A stretch of DNA of 64,000 nt, taken from assembly GCA_008477525.1 (NCBI GenBank), contig SPDT01000007.1, positions 2,480,001-2,544,000 on the forward strand, written 5' to 3'. This stretch comes from Hypomyces perniciosus. Its lineage: Eukaryota; Ascomycota; Sordariomycetes; Hypocreales; Hypocreaceae. The notes beneath the pieces are model-generated. The model had not been told where the DNA came from, searched no databases, and saw nothing but the letters and a program-made list of their open reading frames with translations. Both the position numbers and the translations under genes were made by a program. Each line of letters starts with the position of its first letter. The stretch's first letter is position 1. Shown here one piece after another: positions 47,088-58,664 of the stretch.

Positions 47088-49651
47088 CTAATACGGCGAT
47101 TCAACGATATCGTCAACACCGAGCTTGTATCGCCCACTCGCACTGGTACCAATTCTGCCTGAGCTCCTTCGCCCGTCGCCAAGCAGCCGGATATCGCCAA
47201 TGATGCTCTCGCGTGTCGGCTTCTTGAGACTCTGCTTGGCCACCATGTTGACCTCGTTGGGTAGGGCCACAATAACGTTTTTGTCAGAACCGAACTTGAA
47301 GTCGTCTGCCATAACTTTCTCCTCGTACCGCTTGATCTTGTACGGCGCCTTCATGCCCTTAAGCACTCTCCTGAGATTCCACTCGATAATGTAAGGTCCA
47401 GTGGCAGTAATGATGCTTGTTTCCTCTGTTCCCTCGCCCGTGTTGAACTTGGCTGGCGTGAACGAAACAGGTTGCCCAGTTTCGTGATAGAACTGCGCAA
47501 CGTGCTCTGGCGTGAGGGCAAGTCGGCGAGGGCGAGGTTTGGAGTCCGCAGCGAAAGCCTTCTCAAAACCAAGCTTCCCCTCATTTTTGCCTCCCTTCTG
47601 TTGGGCATCAATGAGGAGGATGTAATTCTTGGTAGTTCCCAGGATCCATCGGCCATCGGCAGAAACATCCATGCCAGTGACTGGGTCACCCAAGGCAGGG
47701 AGTTGGGTCTTCGCTCTAATTCCAAGACGGTCAAAGAGACGAATGTCACCCTTGTTGCTTGCCACGGCAATGTAACCCTTCTCAGTTGTCGCCAGAGCGG
47801 AGAAGTCGTTCTTCGAAGCATATTGTTTCAGTTCTGAGTCCACGAGCTTGTTGCCCGCCAAACGAGGGTCAATTCGGAAGAGGGCATTGTGAGAAATTCC
47901 CAGGAAGGTTTGTTCAGAAGTCATCTGGGCAAACTTATTCTCGGGGGCAAAGGTAGTAACACCAATGTCATCATGGACATTCCACTCATCCACAACCTTG
48001 CCATACTCAATGTCCATGCGGTAGAGCTTGTTGGGATCGATGTCGTTTTGCATGACGAGGTCTCTGTCCTCCCTGTGAAGCATGACCTTCTTTGGATTCA
48101 TAAGAGCTCCCTTTGGTGTCATCACCTTGGAAATATTGGTAGAGAATTTGAGGTGGTTGTCGGGCGTGTGGGCAAAGACGCCAATCTTGGAGCCACGGAC
48201 GACAAAGGAACGGTCATGTCTGTAGCCAACGGCGAGCTGAGAGTTGACTTCTCCATCTGATCTCTCTTGCTCGGCATCTTCATCCTCCTCCTCTGAGTCG
48301 TAGTCTCCACTTCGAATACCCTCCTCGTCCTCTGTTTCCTCTTCTTCGTCTTCCTCCTCCTCTTCCTCGAGAGGTGCATCTTCCATGTTGAGATCATTAA
48401 AAGAATCCAGAACATACTCGCGTTCTTTCTCCTGGATCTTGGCCCACTTCGTCTCGTTCAACTTCTCCCAGAGGGCCTGTAGCACTGCTTGCTGGAATTT
48501 CTCCAGTGCAGGCTGGTCCTTGAAGCGAAGCAGCCAGGATCTCGCAGTGCCGTTGGAGAAATGGTTGAAGACAAAGGAGAGATACTCAAAGTCAAAAACA
48601 GGATTGACCTCAGCAACAACAGGTGTGCCTATGAAAGCTTTGCTCTTTCCGTCAACCTGCAGCCAGTACTCCCACTTGCCCACCTCAGAAACCGTGACGA
48701 TAACAGAGTCATCAATTAGGACAAAGTGGCCTGGCTGGGCGTCAAATACATGGAGCTCGGCTATCACAGTTGCATAAATCTCGATGGGTTCAGGAGGGGA
48801 ATCTGGCTCCGGTGCTTCCAAAGGAGTTTCAATCTCCTCTGGCTGCTCTGGTTGCTCCGGCGCAGGCTCGCGCTTGGCCGAAGTGTTGGCAGAAATCTTG
48901 GAAAACATGTCGTCAACAGAGTCGATAGAGCGAGTGAGCGTTGGGCTGTGGATAGGGCTCGCAGGTGGGATAGGCTGTTCCTCTTCAAATTCGAATTGTT
49001 CAAGGTCCTCGTCTGAGGCTGTGGTGTGTGGCTTTCGGTATTTTCGTTCGTACTGACACTCCTGGGCCGTCCGAAGGAAGCGCTTGACCTGTGCAGATGG
49101 GACAACGTTGTCACATATGAACTCGTAGAGGTCACCGTTGTCCCCACTCAGGTCCCTCCAAGCCAATACAGTTTCCCCTCCCTCTCTGATTTCGACGCGG
49201 AAGTGCAGAGCCTCGTCAAGCAAGAACGTTTTTTCGTCGCGCTCAGCCGCAAGGGCATCAATCTCTGCGTCGTCACCTTCCTCGTCGGCGAGAAGCTCGG
49301 CCTCCCCTTCCTCAAAAACACGCTGGGCGACGAGCTGATACTGAAAGTCTTGGTTGGTTCGGCGAATGCGGATGGTGGAGTCCTTGAAGATGAGCTCCGA
49401 ATAACCCTTGGGCGAAAGAGGTCGGACCAAGTAGAGCTGACCCTGCGGAAGCTCAATGAGCGACTCTTGAGTTGTTGAGCCGAAGATCAGCTTGCCAACT
49501 GTGGCGGGGATATGGTGTTAGCATTGTGAATCAAAAGGCAGGGGAACGAATGGGTTGGAGCTGGGGATATATATAGCCCGCTCCTGCATCAGGCAGTAAA
49601 GGTATTGCGGATTGCCGCGGGTTTGTACGTACCATTTCGTAGGACAAACAT
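47088..49651 (-). CDS. vid27: Vid27 family protein
   Basis: Two exons, 49651-49633 (only 19 nt) and 49498-47088, with a 134-nt intron containing GCTAAC; 809 residues. Vid27 was named from yeast vacuolar import and degradation of fructose-1,6-bisphosphatase; its molecular role is poorly known. The tiny first exon plus the splice gives the family start MFVLRNVGKLIFGS, then TTQESLIELPQGQLYLVRPL. An N-terminal PH-like region comes first, then very acidic tracts (about residues 385-430). The conserved C-terminal WD40-like domain includes DIGVTTFAPENKFAQMTSEQ and TGMDVSADGRWILGTTKNYI. The main open frame begins at a TTG after the true start, so a one-exon model would lose 29 N-terminal residues. 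Confidence 0.93.
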
Positions 49652-50355
49652 GCTGGCAGGTGGAGTTCCCTGTTGTGTCCCTTGCAGCCGGGGAGGAAGG
49701 CCTAGATTGAAGTCGTGGCAGCCGAGGGCACGAGACAACAAGGCTGGATGGTCAACGGAGAGTCTCTCGCACTCTCTAGCACTCTCAGGCGCTGTAGGAG
49801 GCAAGATCTGCTGGCGGAGGCGGTCGAAAGGTTCAGACACTTATACGAGTAGACTTATCAGGCGCCGTCGGCCGTGCGTCATAACAAACAGGTGTCAACT
49901 GCCACTGTTGCTAGGCTCGTGTCGATCCTTGGAGACGGCTGCTTGTACGTGATCGAAAGCGCCGCTAAAATGAAATGGTGGTGCGTGTTGGAGGGGTAAA
50001 AGCGATAAGATTGCTTGCTTTGTTGACCCTTGCCACCCACCTTTGCCACATGCATTCCATGTGGCGGTGCAGTCTCGTCCCAACTGTCCCAACTTACAAA
50101 CATCCCTGTTTCCCATCAACATCAACCCGTCCAACAAGTTAAACTGCCAAATCCATGCGAAAATGCAGCTCATGGCAGAAACAACCGTTGATTAAACACA
50201 CAACTTGCGTCTGTCTACGGAGCACTCAGCAGAAATGCATAAAAAAACAATCCGCTATGGGAGCTTCCAAGTGTGTAGGGTAGCTGATGCTATGGAAGGC
50301 TGCGAATTCAGCTCATAGGGCAACAAAATGATACCGAATTTCATCCGAGGCATCT
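49652..50355. other. Spacer vid27-tRNA
   Basis: 704 bp upstream of vid27 and of the first tRNA-Leu. No gene is recognised. Confidence 0.45.
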
Positions 50356-50453
50356 GGCGAGATGGCCGAGTTGGTTATGGCGTCAGGTTAAGGCTACCTT
50401 AACAGCAATTCCTGGTGGAGCAATCCGCGTGGGTTCGAGTCCCACTCTCGTCA
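50356..50453 (+). tRNA. tRNA-Leu(AAG) with intron
   Basis: A 98-bp gene, not counting CCA. The acceptor stem GGCGAGA pairs with TCTCGTC, and the discriminator base is A. The anticodon stem TCAGG/CCTGG closes a loop with anticodon AAG, interrupted after position 37 by an intron of about 16 nt. The intron contains CCTTAA, which can pair with the anticodon loop, as in other nuclear tRNA introns. A long variable arm (GGA/TCC), typical of type II tRNAs, and a perfect T-arm GTGGG-TTCGAGT-CCCAC follow. A run of eight T at 50460-50467 is a pol III terminator. Confidence 0.95.
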
Positions 50454-50905
50454 ACCTTGTTTTTTTTGCCCTTCTGCATGAAACAGTCTCATACAACAAC
50501 CGTGTTTACGGCAATATTTTTTCCCTCTCGGACTCATTATATACGGTACCTAGGTACTCTTTGCACCCTTTTTCTTGAGCCAATATCATTGAACGAATCG
50601 CTTAATATCACGAATAAGCCAGCGTAATATAGATACTCCGCACCCAGTTATGTTAAATAAAAAGAACATGCCATGCTAACTCCAAAACCCGTTATCCGCT
50701 ATTAAAACAACACCCGTTTAGTTATCAACCCGGACACCGAACTGAGCCACGGCCATCTATGTCGGCTTTTGTGTGCTGAACCGTTGTTTAAAAAAATCGT
50801 ACCCAAGCTCAAACTCCCCTGTCCCGTTAGTTAAAAGCATGAGCAGCAGATGTTGATAATAGATAGTCTATGGATGGATAGAATAATGGTGGTGGTAGTA
50901 GTACC
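50454..50905. other. Spacer tRNA-HTH gene
   Basis: 452 bp, AT-rich, with the tRNA terminator at its left end and the HTH gene's 3' side at its right. No other feature. Confidence 0.45.
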
Positions 50906-51391
50906 TTATTTTGTCGGATTCTTCTTTGGCCTTCCTGATCGTGGTGCGTCCACAACATGCTCCATCTGCACAGGCCGTCCGGGAATATATCCCCTTTTCC
51001 GGGCTCTCCCCAACAGCTTCGCAAATGAAACGCGCTTGATACCGCACTTTTTCTCGATATCCTTGGGCTTTATGCCCTCGCCGTAGAGGGCCAGCGCGGC
51101 AGCTCTAACAGCAACAGAGGATTCCGGACCTCTTCTGATTCGGTCCGAGCCAGCCGCATCTCCGTCTTGGCCAGCAACATCCGGAGAAGCAGCGTCAATA
51201 GGGGCCTCGGCAGACGGATCCTCAGCCGGATCAGTAGTAGGATCCTCGTCGGGGCCAATGCCAGTGCCGGGACCGGGCCCGGGAGACTGTACGAGTGGTA
51301 TTGATATTGATGGCGAGGCCGCGGGCCCAGTGGCCGTTGTGGAAGCTGCTAGGCCTTCAGGAGACTGAGGCTGAGGCTGTGCTGGATTCAT
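50906..51391 (-). CDS. Small HTH / AT-hook DNA-binding protein
   Basis: Single exon, 161 residues from the ATG at 51391 (a GTG lies three codons upstream). The first 90 residues are Pro/Ser/Ala/Asp-rich and disordered. A compact helix-turn-helix follows, SVAVRAAALALYGEGIKPKD then IEKKCGIKRVSFAKLLGRAR (about 95-135), ending KRGYIPGRP. This resembles homeodomain-like HTH modules of transposases and small fungal regulators. The C-terminus SGRPKKNPTK looks like one AT-hook. I do not recognise an ortholog. No catalytic domain is present, so it is either a small regulator or a domesticated transposase DNA-binding domain. It sits between two inverted tRNA genes. Confidence 0.65.
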   Translation of the reverse strand: MNPAQPQPQSPEGLAASTTATGPAASPSISIPLVQSPGPGPGTGIGPDEDPTTDPAEDPSAEAPIDAASPDVAGQDGDAAGSDRIRRGPESSVAVRAAALALYGEGIKPKDIEKKCGIKRVSFAKLLGRARKRGYIPGRPVQMEHVVDAPRSGRPKKNPTK

Positions 51392-52370
51392 TGCGAGCAC
51401 AGAGGGAACTGCAATTGCAAGTAGACGGAGCTGTAATTGTAAGCGGAATACTCAGCCTCTGTTACGGTTAATGATGGTGGCCTTCTCATTCTTGTACGAA
51501 TTGCATGCTATCGGCTTTGTAAGGTACCACCACTACCACTACCCTACCTGCTAATGGTCCCCACCATAGCTTGGAAGAGGTCCACTGGCAAACCGACAGG
51601 AAGCACCACCACTTTGGCATGTAGTGTTCTATTATATACTATGGAGGAGGACGGATCTAGTCCGTTGTCCTAGTAGTATTTTACCCCGGATTTTTATGCA
51701 AGGCTATGTATGTTTGTCCTCGTTTACGACCCCAGAGTCCCGAGGCGTATGACTTTCCCGTTTCATCGTTTCAGTTGTTTGTCCAGATAGAAATGGGTGT
51801 CAGTACCTGTGCCACTGTGCAGTGCCGTGCCCACGCTACATGACGCCAGCTTGCAGAATACACGTATAAAACCGTGCGGATTGAAGCGAACTCCGTATTA
51901 CAGATAAGAGGGAGTAGTAATAGGATTGCTACGGATACGAATGGGGTCTGTCATTGGGAAAACGGCCGCCGCTCAGCAGCGAAGGGCGCTGCGGGCTTTT
52001 TAGTGGTGGCTTATGCCCCAATCCAAGCACTGGGCCCAGCATCAATGGATCTCACGTGCGCCCTCCTGATAAGCCCGGCTGATCGGGAGCTATTGTTATT
52101 GCTCAGCCTTGCCATGGCGTCTGATGGCTGTGCGTTCCGTTGTGTGTTCTGCTGCTTGTGAGGCGACAGAGCAACGGAATGACGGCTGACCATGTGATCA
52201 CATCTCTCTGACGGCCTTTGGGTGCCTGTAACCCTCTGCCTTGTGACGAGGCGAAGGCAGGCAGGCATGGTTTGGTAACGTTAACTAGGTACCTTACATG
52301 TCTTATTCTTAACCTCAAGACTTCCCATCTCTCATGGCTTAACAATTGAAACCAAAACAAATATCCCGCC
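51392..52370. other. Divergent spacer HTH gene-hydrolase gene
   Basis: 979 bp shared upstream region. No gene is supported; open frames are short. Confidence 0.45.
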
Positions 52371-53947
52371 ATGACTGCCGTCGAGTTCTTCACCTCACAA
52401 GTTGGCGGCGACTCCGTCATCAACTACAGCTACACCGATTTCCACTTGCGTCTTCTCGCAAAGGACGTCTACTACTTCTTTGTCTATGCCTGGGCTCTGC
52501 CATGGGTTGTGTTGCCTTTGCGTCCCTTTGACTCGGGCGAGTTCGATGAGTTGTCCCCGTCTCTCATGAACATATACTGCGTTGTTGTGCACGTCGTGCT
52601 GTTTGTTCTTCAGCTCATGTTTCTCCTTGCACTTCCTTTCACCATCTTATTTCCTCTCTGGATGGACATTATTGGGATCGCAGGGTTCCTCTTGTTAAAC
52701 CGGTTGTTGTGCGGCCTGCTGAATGGCAGAGGTATCATCTTTCACTCAGATGAGAAGTATGCCAAACCACTTCCACAGCATGAGCATGAGCAGTGGGTAT
52801 TTCTGAATGGTGTTTCCGTCGGGTAAGCCTCTATTCTCTTTACCCAAGTCTTAATTTGCATCTACCATATCTAACACTCAATGCTAGTAAGCACTGGATG
52901 AAAATGAATCTGAATCGTCTAGCTATAACATTTGGCCGTCCCATTCTTGGTATTCACAACCGCACCTGTGGTATCATCTTCGATGTTATCGAGTGCCTTG
53001 TCCAACGCAACTTCGGCTATGCCACAACCGATGTACGGGTTTGCTACAAGCATCTCAAAGAAATCTTGTACGACCCCAGGAAATCCAAGGTCATCTTCAT
53101 TCTTCACTCCCAGGGAGCCATCGAGGGTGGTATGGTTCTGGACTGGCTGTTGCAGGAAGTTCCCCAGGATCTCCTGGCGAAACTTGAGGTTTACACCTTT
53201 GGCAATGCCGCGAATCATTTTAATAACCCGCACCACCACCTCTTTACCCAAAGTCTGGCTTGGTCGAAACCCCTTGAAGCAATGAAGACGTTTATAGCCG
53301 AGACAACCTTCGAAAGCCCTACCACTAGCCCCGTGGAGGGAAAGAAGAAGAAGCTCCCGATATCTCTACAAAGACAAGCATCTTCCGAGCTGTCCCACAC
53401 TGCCTCCGCTGCCAAAGATAGAGCCATTGGCCACATTGAGCACTATGCGCACACCACCGACTTCGTCGCCATATGGGGCATTCTCCATTTTGCGACTAAC
53501 AAGATGGCCTCCCCGGAGCTCCCTCGCTTCCTTGGCCGTCTCTTCAACCGATCCAGCGCCCGTGGTGGGCATTTGCTCATTCAACATTACTTCGACGACA
53601 TGTTTCCCCTGAAACGTGACCCAAAGACGGGCGAATTTCTGGGCGCGGATGAAGACAACGAGTTCATGGAAGAGACCATCAAGTTTGGCAAGGAGGGCAC
53701 AGCCATGGATAATGCGCGCGAGGCGTTTGAGATTAGCTACGGCGGCACCCAGGGCTTTGGAACGGGCGAGATTACAACTCCCGTCGAAGTCTACGACAAG
53801 CCTTGGGACCGCAAGGGGCGCAACAGGAGCGTTAAAGTCAAGGAGCTGAGCCGTTTATGGAGTTACAGGAATGGACTCAGTCCATCTCTGCCGCCCCCGA
53901 TGCTGGTTACTGAGATTATTGGTGTGGTTAGGAACGCGACTCTGTAA
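52371..53947 (+). CDS. Membrane-associated alpha/beta-hydrolase-like protein
   Basis: Two exons, 52371-52822 and 52888-53947, with a 65-nt intron; 503 residues. The N-terminus carries hydrophobic segments at about residues 36-50 and 65-115 (VVVHVVLFVLQLMFLLALPF and neighbours), so it is likely membrane-anchored. After the splice a hydrolase-like domain has the candidate nucleophile elbow ILHSQGAIEGGMVLDWL (His-Ser-Gln-Gly-Ala) and strands such as KLEVYTFGNAANHF. HTTDFVAIWGILHF may hold an acid or His of a triad. The family is widespread in filamentous fungi, to my recollection without a defined function. A lipase or esterase role is inference from the Ser elbow only. Confidence 0.82.
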
Positions 53948-54145
53948 GGTCATGTTAGAAACAGCTGCATAGAATAGACATAAAGAAGGTAGCATGCCAT
54001 CTGGAAAGAAAAAAATAGGCATAAGTGAGCTGTACAACCACAAAACAGCAGTGCTTTTTCTCGTTATATGACAGACGTTTAGTAGTATCTTGGGGTCATG
54101 GCAAAAAATTTTCCAAGAGAAAATTGACAACAAGAACAAAAAGAA

Positions 54146-54243
54146 TGACGAGAGTGGGACTCGAACCCACGCGGACTGCTCCACCAGGAATTGCTGTTAA
54201 GGTAGCCTTAACCTGACGCCATAACCAACTCGGCCATCTCGCC
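54146..54243 (-). tRNA. tRNA-Leu(AAG) with intron, second copy
   Basis: The reverse complement matches the gene at 50356-50453 at every position except one (A to G in the variable-arm loop), with the same 16-nt intron and CCTTAA element. A T-run follows the 3' end on the minus strand (54137-54141 read in reverse), fit for pol III termination. The pair is inverted and about 3.7 kb apart. Confidence 0.95.
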
Positions 54244-54517
54244 ATACGACTTTGGATGTTAGATTCTTGCTGATCGGCAATAATCAAGCTTCCCTCAAAA
54301 TCGACACAAGCCTGGAATTTCGTTTTGATAGCCTGTTTCCCTGCTTAATTTTCATATTCAACACATATTGAACCTGTGATTGTGTTTTTAAAAAAGAAAG
54401 GTATCTTTGCTATACTAAAATGAACGCTAGTGCCTCCCCATCATCATAATTCATGAATCGTGAACTCGTGTAGTATCCCAAAAGATTGCGTTGTACCGGT
54501 GAACACAACTCCTCCGC

Positions 54518-56637
54518 CTAAATAAGTAAGGGTTCAGAAACCCCGTCGACTTTGGCTTCTTCTATGGCAGCCTTGGCGTTTACTTCGTGAATCCTTGCCA
54601 TCTCTTGCATGATGCGCTTGGGCTCGTTGTGTATCTTGAGCGGACGCGCGATACGCAGTGTTGCAAGGATCTTGCGGAAGATGGCGTACAGGAGGAAGAA
54701 GACGTTGACAAGGGCGAGGTAGATCATGGGGATGATGCTGAGGGGAATGTTGCCTAATAGAATTAGCCGCTATACGAACCAATACCAAACAAATACGTCG
54801 TGAATCAGCTTACCGAATAGACCCTCGCGACGCTGGATTGTTTCCCAGAGCTCACAGGTCATGACTTCAGCTGCCCCGTCCCATTTCCAGGGACCTCTCA
54901 TACGGAACTTGGAATTGAAGCTCGCGCCCGCAGCCCATATATACGGCAGTCTCCAGCCCTTGCGGGTGCGGAATGAAAGCTTGAGCACCTCCGTGAAGGT
55001 TGGAGCTCCATCGATGTCCTTGGCTAGCTGGTACGCGTAGCTGTCGTGCTCGACACCGTACGTCACACGGGCATCGGGTTTGTGGATGATACGGTAGTGC
55101 CACTCGTCATCTGGGTTAAGAGGCCTGGGAATGCGGTTGATGAGGTTCATGGTGAAGAGCATGGATTGCATCTCTGCCAGAGGGGGAATGGCACCGAAGC
55201 CTGGTCGGATGAAGCCGATGAAGCCGATGGTTGGGTCGTCAGAATTCCATATTTGCCTGACGTCTGCGTCGATGCATAGAGGGTAAGCTTTGCGACCTTC
55301 ATTGTCGGGAGTGTTCAGAAATGGGAATGATGGGAGGTATCCGGTGGCAAAGACGATGACGTCGGGCTTGACGACCGTTTCGTTGATTCTTTCAGACTCA
55401 GGGCGGCCATTGAGTGGGAAGTGAGCCACGCCATCGCTGGAGATGTGCGAAGGGGTTGGCGCAACCTCGATGACGCGTGAGACGGTGGGTGCCTCGGTGT
55501 TGAAGAAAAATCGGCGAATGCGAGTAGCCAAGGGCCATTTGCTAGGGCGATAGGGTTGGGAGACATAGGTGCTGATACGCTGCCAAGCCTTATTGAAGAA
55601 GACTGAGTGAAGGGAATGCCTTAGTGTCTGTATGTATCACCATGAGAGGGAAGTTATATCTTACCCCTGGAAGCGTGGAAACGCTCGCTGTAGATCTGGC
55701 CAACGAACTGGTCGACCCCATATGGCGAGCCACCGCAGAGCCAGCACCCGGCGGGCAAAGCGACAAAGTGGTAATAGTTCCAGATTATCATGCTATCCCT
55801 CACAAGAGGGTGGACATACATGGAGTCAAAAAGCGTAATCTGGGACACGTCGAGAGGTAGTTGAGGATAATCGTATGGCTTAGAGCCAAAGAGCCAAGGG
55901 AGAAAACGCTGACTGGGGACTCTCTGGGAGCTCGAATTAGTATACATGAGGAGGAGGAAGATACAACATGAAGACGGAACATAATAAGATACCTTAGGTG
56001 CACCGAGCCAGCCATCGCGATGGCAGAGAATGACCCTCTCAGTATCGCCAGTCACCGCTAGGTAACAAACATCTGCGCTGGTTTCGCCGCTGCCAATGAC
56101 CATGACCGTCTTACCCTTACCAAACTGCTCCCTCGATTTGAAGTCTGCAGAATGCATGACTACAGGAACATGCTCCACGCCGGGGAGGTTAGGAATGTTG
56201 GGAGTGGCATGGACGCCAGAGCATACTGCAATGGCATCGCATTCCCATTCAACAATCTCTCCATCCGATGTCTTGTACGCGACAACATGCTCACTCTTGT
56301 CACCTCTCCGAATGGACTTTACCCATGTATTGAGGTTGATGTAGGGCCATAGCTCAAAGTGTGAAGCATACGCATCAAGGTACTCGAGATATCGGTCAGA
56401 AGAAAAGAAGTCCGGGTCATCAGGACGAGGTCGAAAGTCAGAAAAGGTGGTGAAAAACTTGGACGAGACCAATTCGGCTTCCTCATATACGTGGTGAGAA
56501 AACACACCACCGAGCCTGTCGTGGGATTCGAAGAGTCTGACTTCAAAGGCAGAGATGGGGAAACGTCGATGGGCCTCAATGAGAACCTTGAGCTGGACGA
56601 GCCCCGAGGGTCCACCACCAATGATGGCAACACGCAT
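54518..56637 (-). CDS. Flavin-containing monooxygenase
   Basis: Four exons, 56637-55993, 55923-55665, 55602-54814 and 54753-54518; introns 69, 62 and 60 nt; 642 residues. It is a class B FAD/NADPH monooxygenase of the dimethylaniline monooxygenase type that oxygenates N, S or carbonyl substrates. The FAD site VAIIGGGPSGL is at residues 3-13 and the NADPH site VMVIGSGETSADV at 178-190. The ATG-like motif VIVFATGYLP is near 420, and the FMO-type linker HSADFKS precedes the second nucleotide site. The C-terminus has a hydrophobic helix, MIYLALVNVFFLLYAIF, suggesting membrane anchoring. Intron 1 keeps frame and has no stop, so a naive model adds 23 residues. The substrate is unknown, and no biosynthetic cluster surrounds it. 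Confidence 0.92.
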
Positions 56638-58664
56638 GTTGAATTTTTCCTCGCTTTGAATATGAAGAACAAGGGGAGAAACGAAGCCAGGGAGAGGGAG
56701 ATGATGGGTAATGCTCCAAGGATCTCAGTTGAACCCCGGGACAGGCTAAGCTGATGGCTGGCTGCTAGATTAATTGCGATGCTGCGACAGCGTCCCTCTT
56801 ATTAACTCGCACGCTCGTCCGGGTCAGCCGCGAGCCCTCCCTCCCCTCCTCTTCATCGCGCTGTCCATAAGCGAGACTCTCATTGGCATTAGTCAAGACA
56901 AGGTGGCCAGGCCAGGCTGGACCAGGCCCCCGATCCTGCAGGCTGGCTGAGGCACGAAACATCGTAAAGAGAATAGCACTGTCGGTGTGTTGATGGAGAG
57001 GTGGGACTCGTGAGTCGTCCTGCAGGCTGGGCTCCATCACACTACTACATGACACCAATCCAAGCCCATGAAGGGATGCCATCGACACTATCACGTCAGG
57101 CTTAGAGGAGCTAAGCCGACTTGGACGGATTGGGATATGGATATTGCCGAAGCGGAAAAGCGTTGTGGTATTGCTTTCGCCAGCTCGGTTTCCTGGGTCT
57201 AGGTTGATGTGACGATGCTTGTGTGTGAGAGCAGAACTATTGATGTTAAGAAGAGGTCGGGCCATGCCGTGGTGAGTTACGTACTTTTGGCGGGTCCCAG
57301 TGGATTGGTTTGGGTGGGCGGGAGAAGGCTAGAATAAAGAAACCCGAATGATGGCAAGGTCCTGTAATTGGTGGCCCCACGTGGCCCACAGGCCTGAATG
57401 GCCCGCTGCAACATCGGTTCCCAGACAGTGTTTTGGCGCCCAAACCATCGGGACAGTGGGTTGTTCTTTTGCGAGACAGGGCTCATATCTGCAGTATTGC
57501 ATACGAAGTACGAAGGACGGAGCAAGGGAAGTACTAGTACTACTAGTATTAGTACAGCTCATTCGATTGGCAAGTGTCGTAAAATATGACCTATCAATCG
57601 GCACATCCGTTCGTCTGGTGACAGAGGGTGAAGCCCCCTCCCCTAACACAGAGACCAAAGATCGTCGCATTGAATATACTCAGAACTCTTCAATTCGCAA
57701 GTAGCCGCGGAAAGCGTACCGCTTTTGAGACTCGCTCGTGTTGTGTTGTCACAGAGTTCATTCGGCTGCGACAAAAAATGCCGTGCCTATTGCCGCGCTC
57801 GAAATGCTAAGCCTATGCTGCTCTAGTCATACCATATACACAAGATAAATAATGCAGTCTGATGGACTCTTTGTAACCCCCTGCATGGGAGTGGCTAGGA
57901 AATGTCAGATCATTGGTATTGGTGTTCGTCGTCTCCATCAAAGGCTTCTTACAGAAGTCCCCTTCACAGAAGGTATTGCATCATTACACATAAGCAGCCA
58001 ATGAGTGCCTACAAACATGTCGGGAAGTGTTCATTTTTCTTTGTCTCGAATTTTTAAGGTGTTTTCAGTGATATGGATGGAGTTGGGATAGTTTTCATCC
58101 CATTTACTACCTGATAGTAGTGGAATTTAGCTTCTCATGCGCATTATCAACATAGCCTTCTGACGTCAACTATCAGACGGCCAAGACTGAGAGGACAAAA
58201 TGGCGCAAGGGAGGTCTATTTAAGATTGTTAAAAAACAATATAAAAAGCAATCTGAAACACTTGACAAGGTGCCAACAACCCGCATCGGATAAATTGACC
58301 ATCGGATGGAAGCGAACTCCACTGAAGCTCTCCGGAATCTGCGGGCGTCTTCGGCCCGTTGAGCCCCATTGTGGCCGGTAGCCTAAATATGGGGCAGACG
58401 AGGCTTGTGCCTCGTGAGCAATTATGTAAGGTCAATTCGCCCCGCGTCATCAGTACTTCGTACATATCCTCGAATCCTCGAATCCTCGAATCCTCTTCAA
58501 CAACATCATCACCTGCTGCTGGGGTCACAATCCACGGCTTCTGGCCAATTCGCACCTCTGTTTCTGCTCCTTGACGTACCCGTGACTAGTCTATCTTCAG
58601 AAGTCTGAACAATGCCATCATAATACCAAGGCTTTCGCCACGCTCACCATAATCGCCGATAGCC
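56638..58664. other. 2.0-kb divergent spacer FMO-J-protein
   Basis: Upstream region of both genes. An ATG-initiated minus-strand open frame of 166 codons (57265-56765) shows no family and is not called. It holds TACTYCGTA copies at 57502 and 58454 and an 8-bp tandem repeat near 58466. Confidence 0.45.
58466..58495. repeat. ATCCTCGA tandem repeat
   Basis: Almost four perfect copies of an 8-bp unit, about 170 bp before the J-protein start codon and next to a TACTYCGTA copy. Confidence 0.8.

Noticed and set aside
54754..56637. Monooxygenase as a pseudogene split into three open frames
   Set aside because: Clean GT-AG introns of 60-69 nt restore one continuous frame with all expected motifs.
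56765..57265. 166-codon ATG-initiated minus-strand open frame upstream of the monooxygenase
   Set aside because: It has a real ATG but no conserved blocks and lies in promoter-like sequence. It could be revisited with transcript data.
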